Positions 1 through 12,197 of a stretch of DNA of 64,000 nt are shown in pieces (within the stretch, counting starts at the first letter, position 1; the number at the start of each line of letters is the position of its first letter). The position numbers and the translations under genes are program-made. The notes beneath the pieces are model-generated. The model did no database searches. It saw nothing but the letters and a program-made list of their open reading frames with translations, and was not told where the DNA came from. The stretch is from Prosapia bicincta (taxonomy: Eukaryota; Arthropoda; Insecta; Hemiptera; Cercopidae): positions 334,264,320-334,328,319 of the forward strand of contig JBAIZL010000002.1 in NCBI GenBank assembly GCA_036971475.1. The letters run 5' to 3'.

Positions 1-477
1 TTCTATAGAATTTCTATATTATATTAATTATAATAGTATAATAATATAATAGTATAGTATATTATTTTTCTATAATATAGTACGCTACTATAGAAAAATG
101 TAGCGTACTAACATGTGTTTAAGTGTCTTTAGTTTCAATTATGTTTTTCAAAGTACACTCACGTTCACTTGAAAGAAAAGAACGTCGTATCGCTAGCGAG
201 AATGTAATACTACAACCTCAACGTAGCCCAGGGCTAATAAACTGTTTCCAAATAGCATTGGTTAGCCGCAGAGTACTGTAAGGAGTAGTCTACATTTCTT
301 CCCGGTCCACTTCCAGAAGGTTCAAAATTTACTGCCTTCAATGTGCTGCGTTTAAATTTTTTGTCACTGGCTTTTTTCATTTAAGTTTCGAATACTTTGA
401 TGTTTATTAAATATTTGTTTTTTATTATTAAATTTATTAACAGATTGGGGAACTTATAACTCCAGTAAATGTTTTTA
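1..477. other. AT-rich unassigned DNA
   Basis: No gene is recognisable here. The first 110 bases are almost pure A/T with short palindromic words. A short minus-strand open frame from about 590 to 381 reads into the hammerhead-like repeat at 497-529 and looks like repeat-derived sequence, not a gene. Confidence 0.5.
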
Positions 478-496
478 AAAAGTTTCTGAGACAAAG

Positions 497-529
497 ATTT
501 TTGCTCGCACAAAGCGATCTTCGTCAGTG
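497..529 (-). repeat. hammerhead-like motif in a Penelope-type repeat
   Basis: Read on the minus strand this stretch has the core CTGACGA (fits CUGANGA), a short hairpin with TCGC pairing to GCGA, and then an A-run where GAAA is expected. Hammerhead ribozymes of this layout are known from the terminal repeats of Penelope-like retroelements. The GAAA box is imperfect here, so this copy is probably decayed. The family assignment is inference from layout and from similar motifs elsewhere in the window. Confidence 0.35.
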
Positions 530-1900
530 TCGAGGTTGGCCGCTTAGAAGCGTTGAGCAACGGTTTAAGGCTCGAGGTTAACACATACACTCTATTAAAT
601 ATTTTACTGACTCATGTTGATAAAATAATAAAAATCTCACACGGATAACCTAGAAATTTTTCACGTTAAAAATGCACTACCGCTCTACACACTAGAACAA
701 TATGAAACTTACAAATTTACCAAAACACAAAACAAAAACGTAAATGAACAAACCCAATACAAATGACAATCACTTTATTGCCGCATGATAGAAAATCTGC
801 TTTTTTTCTTCAAGTATTATTTAAAAAAAGCATTGGGTTTATTACTTTATTAAGAAAATCGTCGTAAGCCAAACATAAAAAACTAGGCCTACAATTAATT
901 TTGTAGGCCTATAATAATTTTTTTAATTAATTTTTTTTTAAACTGCCGGGGCTTTAATTCTGCTTATGTCAGTGGGTGAGGGCAAAATTTTACAAGTCTA
1001 GATTTTAAAGTTTTTTATCCAAAATTATGAAAACCCACAAATTGCTTCTAAACAGCTGTTTTGAAAATTTACCCGTCGACTAGTATTCAAAAAATCTGAA
1101 TACGGAAAATTAGTGGGGTATATTTAAATACTATTTAAAAACTTCTAGGGTTGGCATAACAACCTTAAATATTTCGTTTAATTACCTATCTAATGAACAA
1201 TACAACCTAATCAACACGTCTGTCTCAGTACTCTACTTTATTTCTAGTATCCTAACATGTCTAAAATAAAATGATTTTGCCCCCTCCCTCACGCAAAGAA
1301 TTTTGCGATCTGTTTTATCCTCTCAGACAAAAAAAGTATAAAGGATAATTTCTTTTGCTACTTAATTAACTCCCCAAACATTTTCGTTGCCGTTACCTAT
1401 GATTATATGACTTTTTCTTCTAGTTTTAACTGTAAACCCAAAAATTTTACAAATCTTCGTTGACTACTGTAAATAATAGCAAAAATATTATTTACCATTT
1501 AGTGTTTACAGTTCGATTTTATTAAGAGAGGGTGGTTTTGTACACCAATAGTACCCTAATAATTTTTTAACACAGTTAAAATAATTACACCGTTTGCTAC
1601 AGACAGAAACTACGGATCTACAAAAGCTGTCCTTATTATTCCAGGTTTGTCGGTCAGTTTATACCTTGGCTTTGTGATGTGGGTGTTTGGATCTGCGCAG
1701 TGCATCGTGACCTTGAGAACACAACCGTCTGTTGTTATGGTAACCATGACCCCACAGTCTTGAAAGTCTTCCGTGGCCATTTACACTGCTTTATCATACA
1801 CTAGCAGAAGTACGCGTCCTTCGAATGGGGTTGACGAATATTTGTATTGATTTAATTTGTATTTGTATCTGGGTTGAATTTAATTTACTGAAGTTAAATC
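530..1900. other. AT-rich unassigned DNA
   Basis: No coding sequence is supported. The part from about 1610 to 1800 is less AT-rich than its surroundings and may be an old mobile-element remnant, but no protein similarity could be read from it. Confidence 0.4.
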
Positions 1901-3215
1901 CCAATAAACATATCAAACTATAGTTTATAAACCTACCGTTAAGGGAGTTTCCAAGGTCAGTGGGGCCCTAACGGAATTTCCAAATAAAAATAAGCCTATG
2001 TGTTAACCAGGCCCCTAAGAATGTCTCTGTAAAATTTCAGGTATTTCCCCCCGTTCCTACGTGTTTGATTTTATGCCGGGCGACGCAGAAAGTCGTCAGG
2101 GATACAAAAAAAGTAATAATAAAAACTCTGGCTCAAGGAAATAAATACTATTCTTATGAAATTAAAGTTGGGTAAAAACATTCAGTGTGACGTAGTAAGA
2201 ACTATTACGTCTGCGTGCCAACGGCACGGTATTTAAATATACCTATAAAGTCTCCAGTTTTCATAGATTTGGTTGTAATTTTATACAACATTACCTAATT
2301 AAACGCCTACTTCCGCGGAATAATACTTCGTCACGTGATCTCTATTCTAGCCTTACAAGGTTTATTATTTGGTTAAACGTATAAAATTACAACCAAATCT
2401 ATCCTGACTGGATACTTCATAGGTATATAAAATTAACCTTCCGAGGCAAGAACAAACAATAATTGTCAATATAGCTTCAGGACATGTTTTTGATTAATAC
2501 ATTGTTTTAATACATGTTTCTTATATACATTGTATTGGGGGCAATGTACATTTTTGCCAGCACTATTAGTGTGTTTGGGGGGAATTACACTTTTTCAAAA
2601 CTATAATCTTTTGGGGCGTGAGCGATAATTTTTTTTTTTATCTCTGATGACTTTTTTCATCGCCCGGAATAATTTTTCTCGCTAAAAATGAACGGGAATG
2701 AGAACGGGAAATAAATACCAAATTTCGGCTCAATGGGTCCAGTAGTTTTTACGTGATTAAGTAATACATACACAGACAGAGACCATTAGATTTTTATATA
2801 ATAGTATGGATTAGTTCGCAATAAATATATCAAACTATAAACTTACTGATTATTGTCTTGAAAACCAGGGTAGAAAAAACTTCTGCTTGTAATAAAACAT
2901 TTGTAATGTATAACTAACTAACCTCAAAAGATGAACGACAAACAATCACAAACAATTACTATCAGCTGTTTAAAAATTACTGTTGATTATCAGCTGATTA
3001 AGCTAAGTATTAAATGGAGTATAGAAAATTGAGTGTTAAGGGGGTTTTGAAGGTCAGTTGGCGGTGCCCTGAAAATAGGCCTGTGTATTAACCAGGAGCC
3101 CTAAGAATCTTCATGTAAAATTTCAGCTCAATAGGTAAATTAATTTTTACGAGATTGAAGAACACACACACAGACACCATTAGACTTTTATGCGTGTATT
3201 AGTATAGATTAACCG
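1900..3215 (+). repeat. dispersed LINE/SINE-type 3' tails, three related copies
   Basis: Three related segments occur at about 1910-2080, 2690-2815 and 3030-3215. They share phrases such as TGTTAACCAGG/TATTAACCAGG, AAAATTTCAG and CTCAATGGGT/CTCAATAGGT. They are followed by a (CA)-rich stretch and a final CCATTAGA run into short A/T repeats. This arrangement is typical of 3' ends of insect non-LTR retrotransposons or the SINEs that borrow them. No open frame is attached, so the parent family is not identified. Confidence 0.45.
2239..2426. mobile_element. palindromic MITE, copy 1
   Basis: The segment begins ATACCTATAAAGT and ends ACTTCATAGGTAT. Its outer ~45 bases on each side are inverted copies of each other, including GATTTGGTTGTAATTTTATAC and its complement. 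The inner ~90 bases are unique. A close second copy lies at 43841-44036. The terminal inverted repeats, lack of coding capacity and flanking TA sequence fit a miniature inverted-repeat transposable element. Confidence 0.6.
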
Positions 3216-4663
3216 CAACTCCTTATTAGGGAAAATAGTGAATTCGGCGTGAGTTTGTTATAGGCCTACATGGATTATTACATTCGATTGTTGTCGTACT
3301 TTACTGATTTCTTAAAAATTATGTTCACGATACAACGTTGTTTTAACCCAATGTCTGGCACGAAACTAACCTCTATAGTGGCGAGGTGACTTTTCCGTTT
3401 CTTGTAGGCCTAGTAGAATGGTTTCTTACATTTAATGGTTTAAAATGTATTACCCCTTCCCCGAGAATTTAGGAACTATTTCTTTTTCCAGAATTTATTT
3501 TCATATTCCGAACACATTTTATTTATCCAAGTAGACATAAACATTTATTTTTCATTTGACTTTTATTTTAAAGTAATGTTTATTGTTTTTATGTGATGTT
3601 AGATGTAGAAATTCATCTGATAACATCTGGTAGTTCACCCAGTAAAAACAACACTGGCATGTTACAATTCACCGGCTCGGTTATACAATAGTCTGTGTAC
3701 TACGACCCCGCTTCGTTCTATCAGACCGAGCCGCTTGACAACAAAAGTTAAACAATATTTTCTGTGTACCGCTGCCGCCGCCCAGTGGAGTATATCACGT
3801 CGAAACGTGACCAAATTTATTATGCTTTTCCTTGTATGCTAATTGCCTAATTTTGTTACAGTAACTTATTAAATCTATTTCTATTTGAGCAATGAAAGTA
3901 ATGTACATTGTTTTACATAAAAATTTTAACTGTATAGATTATTTATCCTTGTTTACTTATTTAAAAAAATATGTACGTAACACGATATCTAGTCAACATT
4001 TATGCCTAGTAAATTACTATGAGATTTTTTTACTCCGATTCTTCTGAGTTTAGATCTTTCCCATTTTAATCGTCTCATCCTTTTTAAGGCATGAGACAAA
4101 TTTTCCTTTTTCCAAAAATTCCTTTTTTTTAGACAAATTTGAAGGGCCTTAATGCTAAATTAGTTATTCTTTTTCCTCGACCTCTTGCATGAGCAACTTA
4201 TAAAAGCAGTTGCGGGGGCAGCTTCGTAATCTTTGATGGCAATTCAGTTACTTTTGTAATCAATTGAGCAGCATCAGTATTTCCTAAAGCCCTTTGACCC
4301 ATTGATGCAGCATATGTGAGCTCTTCGGGGGTAGTCTGTTTTCGATATTCTTTAGTTTTTCTGCGTTTGTTTCTCTCACTAGCCTATTGAAAATCGGCCC
4401 GGAGTTCTTAAGACAAAAACTAGGTATGTTAATATTAACTACAACTAATATTCATTCTTTTGTACGAACCTTCCTTCTTTGTTATAGGTCAACCCTTTTT
4501 TTTAAAACCATTATATAAACACAATCATATAAAGTGAATTTGTTATAACTAATATTTATTTCATGATATATAAATATACATTTTTATTAGTTGTTATAAT
4601 ACTCACATAACACAACTTTAATTTTTAAATACTATATTTTGTAAAATAATTGTATACACACAC

Positions 4664-4733
<70 letters not shown>

Positions 4734-5193
4734 CATATAATCGGTATTATCATTATATTTTATGTAACTTATACTCTTTGACCAGTAAATTATTTATATA
4801 AATTTTCTATTTTAATATAGATGAGAGAACTTTTCTTTAGTTAATTTGTCAATAAAATCTGTACTTTAATTTAAAATTAATAAAAATGGCAACAATAAGC
4901 TGGATATTTTTCTTTTGGATTTACACTTTCATAGCTCAAGTATAATTATTATAATAAATTTAAAGCTCGACAAGCTCCGACACACAATCGAAAAGCTTTT
5001 ATGATTACGAATCTTAAAAAAATAATTTTTGAAATTTCATTTAAAAAATTAGAGTTTTTTAATTGAAAATACCTGCACAATAATTTTAATTAAAATGAGT
5101 AAAAGGAAAGTATGTACCTTTATTAGTAACTGGTTAATATTTCAAGTGAATCCCACTATTTGAAATATCAATAAAATATTTTATGTAAAGTAT
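3216..5193. other. AT-rich unassigned DNA with a (TA)n microsatellite
   Basis: No gene is recognised. A CA-rich run leads into about 50 bases of TA dinucleotide at 4673-4722. The remainder is low-complexity A/T sequence without readable protein similarity. Confidence 0.5.
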
Positions 5194-6494
5194 TAAACAC
5201 GCTGTAAAACAAGTAAAAGAATGCTGGACCGCGCGCAGGGGCTCTTCCTTAGAGGCATAACAACTACAAGGAGAAGCACACCATGTGCGGCCATGAGGGT
5301 TATGTTGGGTTTTCCATCCTTGAGTCTTCAAATTAGGATGGAGGCAATGAAAACTACATACCGGCTAAGTTGTACCGGGTAGTGGAAGACAAGTAGCAAA
5401 CTTCATAAACAGCTATTTGGGGATTCACTGAAGGAGCTCTGGATAGAACCTCAGGATAAGATACTGTCTCTTAAAAGGGAAAAAGGAAACTACAAAATCC
5501 ATATTCCTGCAAGAGAGGCATGGGCCGAGTATAGACCCAGACATGGTGAAATCTGGTTCACCGATGGGTCCAAGATGAAGGAAGGAGTGGGAGCAGGATT
5601 TAGTGGACCGAGACACCAAGACAGATTTTGTCATCGCCTGGAGGACTACAACTCTGTCTTCCAGGGGGATGTGATCGCGATCAAACTATGTGCTGAGGAA
5701 ATAATAGGGTCTGGCAGGAGGGGCAAGACCATCTGGATTTGCTCGGACAGTCAGGCAGCTCTGAAGGCTTTAGGTAAGGCTAGTACCAGCTCTAGGCTGG
5801 TGGCTGAGACTATAGCTTCTCTAGCAGAGCTGAGTAAGTATAATTCACTCAACCTAACCTGGATTCCAGGACATTCTGGCTGGATAGGGAATGAGAGAGC
5901 TGACGCCTTAGCAAAACAAGGGTGTATAACTCAAGGACTGTTGCTGAGGGCAGTGGGCATGCCGCCTCAGGAGGAGCGCAAGAGGATTACGGCACATATA
6001 GACAGGCTGTGCAGGGAAGAATGGAATGTAACCTTGGGGTGTAACAAATCCAAGGTACTGTGGGGTTACTCAGGAGATTTGTGGGGCAAAGAACTACTCT
6101 CCTTAAGTAGACATCAACTCAGAGCTACTGTAGAGCTGATTACAGGCCATGGGAATCTAAGGGGGTTCCAATACAAAATTGGAAAATCTAGGTCCCCTGT
6201 GTGCAAGAGATGCGACAAGGACCAAGAGGAAAGCCCAATCCACGTACTCTGTGAGTGTCCTGCTTTGGGAGCAGCAAGGAGAAAGTGGTTTGGCTGGTAG
6301 GTATGTACACCAGAGGATATCAGAAGATTCAACATCAGGTGGGTACTTAATTTCTGCAAAGAGGTAGGTATCCACTAAGCTAGTCCTGTGGCAGGGATGG
6401 GAAGAGAGTACAAAGGCTGCAGCTAAGTGCTCTACACTGATAAGGTCCCTCCGAGTTTTAGTAATAATAATAAATAATAATAAACACGCTGTAA
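5194..6494 (+). mobile_element. 5'-truncated non-LTR retrotransposon with 14-bp target duplication
   Basis: The insertion occupies about 5208-6480 and is bounded by a perfect direct repeat TAAACACGCTGTAA at 5194-5207 and 6481-6494. It ends in a TAA-rich simple repeat (about 6462-6480), which serves as the 3' tail. Only the end of the second open frame (late RT linker, RNase H, C-terminal zinc finger) remains. That is the normal result of incomplete target-primed reverse transcription. Confidence 0.85.
5211..6300 (+). pseudogene. LINE ORF2 C-terminal fragment: RNase H and CCHC tail
   Basis: The frame reads from the truncated 5' edge (..KRMLDRAQGLFLRG..) and has one in-frame TAG near 5379, which makes this copy non-functional as a whole. 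Downstream, the RNase H domain shows all four acidic positions: WFTDGSK, the E of KLCAEE, CSDSQAAL and GNERADALA. It is followed by a CKRC...H...C zinc-finger-like tail typical of Jockey/I/R1-type LINEs with RNase H. The longest ATG-started piece begins at 5575, but that ATG lies inside the domain, after the first catalytic Asp, and is not a real start. The clade cannot be fixed because the reverse transcriptase is missing. Confidence 0.85.
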
Positions 6495-7212
6495 CAGAAA
6501 CAATGAAATAACCACACAAACAAACAGCTGCTTTTCAACGGATAACCCAGACACAGAATATAACTCAGGCGCTCAAAATTGGATCACGTGACGCCCCAGT
6601 TATTCTGCTGTAAGAATATATAAAAATTTCCTTTGTTAGACGAAACAGAAATTTTACCTTTTTGGCCAGGAATTAGTTACAAATACTGTACTTTGCTCCG
6701 TCTGTAGACCTGTAAATGGTGAGCTCAGGTAAAAAGCATGTTTTGATTAAAAAATGGCTAATTTCCTGTAATTTTAAATACAAGAATAGTTAAAACTTTC
6801 ATTTCCATGCCTTCATTTTGAAGGTTTTCTGCACCAAACCCCCTGTTTTCCTGCCATAGTGCCCCACTCCCCAGAAAAACTATCCTTGATTCAGTTTCAG
6901 AAAATTATAAATACGGTTGTAAAGTTATGTAATGTAATGTTATTAAAGAAGTTTCACAGAAACTTGGACTACAAATTCCAAGACGATAGTAGGCTATAAT
7001 TTATAAAATTATATTTCCCTTAATATTTTAGGAAAATTTTCCCCTGAAATTGGTCAATTTTTAAAAATTCAGTTTTAGAAAATTTTTAATTTTTAAGGTA
7101 TATAAAATTTGTTGTATTAACGAAATTTATAGAAATATGAATATTAACGAGGTGCACAATCTAATTATTTATTTAAATATAAGCGTTTTAACATTTGTTG
7201 ATTCCATCTTCG
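6495..7212. other. AT-rich unassigned DNA
   Basis: No coding or RNA gene is supported. The sequence is mainly A/T homopolymer runs that lead into the palindrome downstream. Confidence 0.4.
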
Positions 7213-7451
7213 CGTGAGCTACTACTAATCACTAAACACTTTTAAACTTGCCTATATATAGTAGCACTTACTTTGCTTGTTGAGGACGGCCGTTTCGGGA
7301 GATGTGTCCCTTTGTCAACTCAGACCGTAACATCTCAGAGTTACGGTCTGAGTTGACAAAGGGACACATCTCCCGAAACGGCCGTCCTCAACAAGCAAAG
7401 TAAGTGCTACTATAGGCAAGTTTAAAACATTAAAAGTGTTTAGTAAGAGTT
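7213..7451. repeat. near-perfect palindrome of a Penelope-type terminal repeat
   Basis: Bases 7260-7331 are matched without error by the complement of 7340-7411. The arms are about 72 bases and the spacer is 8 bases. The symmetry continues imperfectly outwards to about 7213 and 7451. The arm sequence (AGGACGGCCGTTTCGGG, CTCAGACCGTAAC) recurs as the inverted flanks of the Penelope-like fragment at 37053-37687. This is therefore a head-to-head pair of that terminal repeat with no internal region left. Confidence 0.8.
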
Positions 7452-9884
7452 TTAAATGATAAAAAAAAAACTTTTTTTAATGTCAACTTTTTTCCTTAAA
7501 ATTGTAAAAATTTCCTATTAAAGCAAAATAATTATTTATTCTATATCGTATCTATATTTAACTATAGAAAATCTATGTATTTTAATAATACAAATAACCT
7601 CTACATTTTTAAAAATTTTAATAAACTGTGAAAAATCAAGAAATTACGAATTTTGATTTCTAGTAAACTAAAAACATAAGTTATATTTATTATATATATT
7701 GTTTTATAAAAATTATTTAATGTAAATTCCACCATACATAGGCCTACTTTGTAGAAATTTATTCTAGATTCATAGGATATTAGTTTTATATTAAAGAATC
7801 AAAACTAGAGAAATGTCAAAAATCGTCTCCCAGATGGGGAAAAATATAAAATCTTTAAAGTAATATAATGATTCATATCTGAATTTAGTTTTATCCAAAG
7901 TATTGCTCCAAAATATATTATATCATTATCGTGTATAGCACGTAATATACAATTAATGAGCTTGAATTTAATAATCATAGTATTACATTTTGAGTTAAAC
8001 AACACTATATGAAGCCTAAAAAATTGAACAATAAACAAAACACTAGCTGAATTTGATGACAATGACTTTGAACCTCTGTCAATTAATGATGAAAATAATG
8101 AAATTCCTATTGATATTTTAAGTATTATCTTAAATTTTCAGAACATAATAATTGTAACTGTACAAATAACCTATTGAGCGTATTTAATTACATAATTTAC
8201 ATTGATTTGGATTTTTGTTACATCATTTCTATGAAGTTCAAAATATTATATTCAAGATTTTTGTTAAAAGGGGCGGATTTTTATAAATTTTAATGTTTAC
8301 TTACATGGAAACCTGTTTTACAAACATAGTATAAGTTTAACAGATCATCAAATAACATTAGTACTACCAGCAAAAGGTATGTTTTGCTACGAATTTTAGT
8401 AAATATAAAATTTAGAAAGTTTTTTTTGGAAAGTTTATTCGGTGTTTGGAATCAACAGGTTGAACCATTGAATTTTAGCATCGACAAATTTATTATTTCA
8501 TTTATAACCAAATGTATACTCTTTAGAACACTTGCTAATTTCTCACTGTTGCTAGATTGCAAAATAGCTTTATAGGTACATAAGAATTTTAAGTAATATG
8601 AAAAACCAAAGTAATCTAAGTTGGCCTAATCTTTGATAATAATCATATTTATTTTGAGTGACCAAACATAAAGATTAATAATGTTTAAGAATCGAAATAG
8701 GAACTACCTACATTTATTTGTATGCACTGTTGTTATTAACTGAAGACCTACTGTTTGCAATGAACAAAGGCATTAAGTTAATTAATATGATAAACAAAAA
8801 ACGTAGTAATTTTGTTTTTTTTCTTGATTGTAAATATTTCCAATTACTTGAAATTTGTAGATTAGTTGTTGAAACGTTAAATAAAAAATTTAATAATTTA
8901 GTTCTTTTGTCATTGTAATTACTCGAAATTTATTGTTTATTTGTCTAAATATTAAGTATAATTAAATAATTTGCATTTATTACAATTTAGTTAATAATTA
9001 ACAAAATACATAAATATTAAAAATAAACATTATTTTGCAAAAACACATGTAACATAAACACATAGGAAAAGGTTAAATGGTTTTTTATACTTTTGTAATG
9101 AGACTTCTGCCAGCTCGTTAAGCTTTTTATATACAATAAAAACTTTCTATTGCATATAATTGCACAAAATTAAAGAAATAATATGTGTTTTATACGTTTT
9201 ACTATGTATTAGTGTTTGCAATGTGTCCCTAAAGGCATTGTGCTAATTTATATTGGTAAATGAACTGTTGTGAGGTTTTACATGTATTGTGTTTATGCTG
9301 TTTTTTTTTAAATTGTAAATTTTTTTTAGGCAAAAACAACAAACAAATTAGGTTTAATTTAGATTTTTAGGACTTTCTACATCACCAGGTAAGAATTGTT
9401 ACCTTCTAGTATTGTCATAAAATAAGTAGAATCACCGAAAAGTTTCATGTTTCAGCTTTTTTATCAATAAAATAAAAAATTAATGACCAGTGCTTATGAG
9501 TTACAAGAGGAAAAATATCCTTACTATAGAATAAAATAATTTTTTTTTTAAAGTACTGTAGTATAAAGAGATAAATAAATTTTACAAAGTCTAGAATGCA
9601 ACAAGTAATTACACCAAACAAATAGTGTGTTAGATTTAACAAGAGCAAATTTACTAATGTAGAAAATAGACAATATGTACCAATCAAAATCAATTCTTTA
9701 TGCAAACATAGTTAAAGTATTTGGTGTTCAAGTACATGTACACAGAAATAACAGTTCAGAAGAAAAAACACGAGTTAAATTACAACTTGAAATATATACT
9801 GCTTTTTATTCTAGTGAATAATATTTCACTCTATGAAAATATTTTCTATTTTAGCAAGTAAAGATACGAAGGCTGTTTTTTTTT
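7452..9884. other. AT-rich unassigned DNA
   Basis: About 2.4 kb without recognisable genes. Short open frames here are low-complexity, rich in Phe, Leu, Ile, Lys and Asn, and match no family I know. A short stretch near 8047-8125 reads as an acidic peptide (EFDDNDFEPLSINDENNE), which could be a transposase N-terminus, but nothing follows it. Confidence 0.4.
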
Positions 9885-10140
9885 TCAACTTCCGACTATA
9901 ACGCTAGATGGCATGGCGAGCGGCATCGGCCAGTAATGTGCGGCAATCGACTGCGCACCTCTCCCACTACAACCTCACTCGTTTACGGGCGTCTGACGCC
10001 ATTACCAGTTTATCCAGTGACACATAAACATGGCTACCTTGATAGAATCTCCTGCCAAGTGTGAGTTTCGAAGTGTCATTCGTTTCTTGCAAGCAGAAAT
10101 TCACCGTAGAATGAAACAAGTATCAGTATGAACGAGAGTT
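9885..10140 (+). pseudogene. mariner-like N-terminal fragment (GVQW3/Mos1-type HTH)
   Basis: A short frame from 10030 to 10131 begins MATLIESPAKCEFRSVIRF, which matches the N-terminal helix-turn-helix region of mariner-type transposases and of the GVQW3/SETMAR-like proteins derived from them. The frame stops after 33 residues (..IHRRMKQVSV), and the DDD catalytic region is absent. The GC-richer 140 bases upstream probably belong to the same element. This is a dead fragment. Confidence 0.6.
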
Positions 10141-10454
10141 CAGTATGTTTATAATTAATAATATTGGCTGAAGGATGGCAAATTACATAATAAAATGATA
10201 TTAATCTATCTGACAACATTTTATAGTGTTTACAAATGTGCAACCCATTTTCTAAGAACTTATATAGTAGGTCTCAGTAATACTGGCATATATGTAGTAC
10301 AATACTTGTATACTTGGGTCATGCCAGTTTCATTTCAAAATTAAAATAGCAGTTTACGTTTTGGTACTTTGAGTGTAAATTTGTTGTCCTGGAAAAAGGA
10401 AATTTTTAGAAAACCTGATAAACACAGAGGTAATAAACCTGACAAATAATATAA

Positions 10455-10469
10455 ATAAATACATATTAT

Positions 10470-10529
<60 letters not shown>
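10455..10529. repeat. (TA)n microsatellite, insertion site of the LTR element
   Basis: TA-dominated tract ending exactly at the left end of the LTR retrotransposon. Short A/T-only sequence (ATATATAT) continues after the element at 20069-20076, so the retrotransposon inserted into this microsatellite. A 4-bp ATAT duplication is consistent but cannot be proven in repetitive sequence. Confidence 0.7.
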
Positions 10530-10532
<3 letters not shown>

Positions 10533-11907
10533 AACATTTATAGAATGGGCTATATAATATTATTTAAGAATTGGAAAATAGATGAGAAATAACTCACTCA
10601 AAATTTAGAAAGAAATTCATTAAGATATTGGTTAGGTTAAAATTTAGGTAAAAGCATAGAAAAGTAAATAAGGTATTTGAACTGAAAAATCCATTAAGAA
10701 ATTTGTTGTATCAAATAAAATTTAAAATAAGATAATCTAATAATGGTTATGTGTAAACAAATTTGTAAACTGTAGGAACATAGGGCTAAGTAATTACTTG
10801 AAGGAGAAAGTGAACACGTTTGTAAACAAAAGAAAATTGAAAGGTTATGTTTATGAAAGACCAAGCAAAACACACACAATTCAGAACTATTTCAAAAGTA
10901 AAACACAAAGACACTTCACACACTAATAATATTAATAAAATAAACACTGGAAGGTTTGTTGAGGATAGGAAATTAAAACAGTAAGTTTCAACCAGGTTTA
11001 ACCAAGTTAAAACGCCATTGAAAACAAACTTGTTGGTATGTCAGCTGTAACACAGATGTGAAAGCAAGAAAGTAGGTCAGTGTGACAATCGATTCTAGTG
11101 AAGAAAAAGAAAAAAAACTAGATTACAGGCAACAGGTGTTTTTTTAGAAGAAGAAGCCGCCATATTCTTTTCTTTAACAACTTTAAAAGTAAAACGAAAG
11201 CGTTAGTTGAGTTGGAGGTAGCGTGGGTGACGCTACGAGAGGAAGCAGACCTTGCTGGGCAGTCAAAATTCTATTTTATTTGGAAAGAGTTCGTCTAAAT
11301 TATACCGTTTTGTTAAGAAGATTGGCCAACTTAAATTAAGGAGAAGTGAATTACAAAATGTCATACTGTGTTAATATAAAGTGAAATAAATAAAACGAAT
11401 TTAAGTGTGTGAATTGTTTAATTTGGAGAGAACGGAATCTTACGTAAGCTAACTGAAATTTCGATATTTGATAAGTTATTAGCGCTATAAAAATAACTTT
11501 AGTGGACTTTTAAGATAATAGAGAAGTTTAAATTTGTATATTAGGATATCTTGTAGTTAATTAATAGTAAGAATAATCCAGTTCAAATAGTTTAGCCTTT
11601 TTGCATTTTCAAAATTTAATATTGTTTGTTCAAAATTTATTTAATTAACCTAAGAATTAAAAAAAAAAAATATAGCCCATACTATAACCCCGAGATATCA
11701 AGAGATCTTAAACTAGCCAAGGGTATAAAAACCTTGTAACTCAAATTTAAAAAATCGAATTTTAGTATATTGTGTTAAAACTTGTTAAGTTATTTTGTTC
11801 TATTTATTGTGTTAATTGTTTACTTGTTGAATTAATAAATAATTGTAATAAAGAATTTAAATTACAAATGCCTGAGTTGTGTTGTGTGTTATAAAAATAA
11901 CTTTATA
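10530..11907 (+). repeat. 5' long terminal repeat
   Basis: It begins TGTAACATTTATAG and ends TTTATA just before the primer binding site. A TATAAAA box at 11724-11730 in GGGTATAAAAACC suggests transcription starts near 11755. AATAAA signals occur at 11834 and 11847. About 1260 bases, from the left end to 11791, are nearly identical to the 3' LTR. The last ~116 bases are not. Confidence 0.9.
11724..11730 (+). promoter_or_regulatory. LTR TATA box
   Basis: TATAAAA in a conserved context (GCCAAGGGTATAAAAACC). It is present at the same place in the 3' LTR (19841-19847) and, in related form, in the solo LTR. It is the likely core promoter of the element. Confidence 0.6.
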
Positions 11908-11909
11908 AT

Positions 11910-11927
11910 TGGCACACCAACGTGGGG
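11910..11927 (+). other. primer binding site, tRNA-Lys-like
   Basis: TGGCACACCAACGTGGGG lies two bases after the 5' LTR. It resembles the complement of a tRNA-Lys 3' end (family form TGGCGCCCAACGTGGGG), with a small difference at positions 5-8. It would prime minus-strand synthesis. The tRNA identity is inference from memory of the family pattern. Confidence 0.65.
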
Positions 11928-12197
11928 TACGATTATTAGAAAAATTGTTTAATAAAGAATTTTAAATTATTCAGGAGGTTCTGTTTTGTAACTAGAGAAA
12001 TTTATTTAGAGAGATTTTGAATCAAAATTAATTTAGAACTTTTTATATGAAAAACATTTGAACTGGAAATAGATTTAGAAAAATTTTGTAAAATCAAACA
12101 CTGAGTTGAATAGTCAAGGCTAGGTTTATAGTATATATAAAAATTGTTTAATTTTGTATAATAAGTTACTTACAGTTAAAAAAAAAAAAGAAAAAAT

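Noticed and set aside
10694..10879. 61-codon minus-strand frame, also present at 18812-18997
   Set aside because: It occurs twice only because it lies in both LTRs. No start context or similarity.
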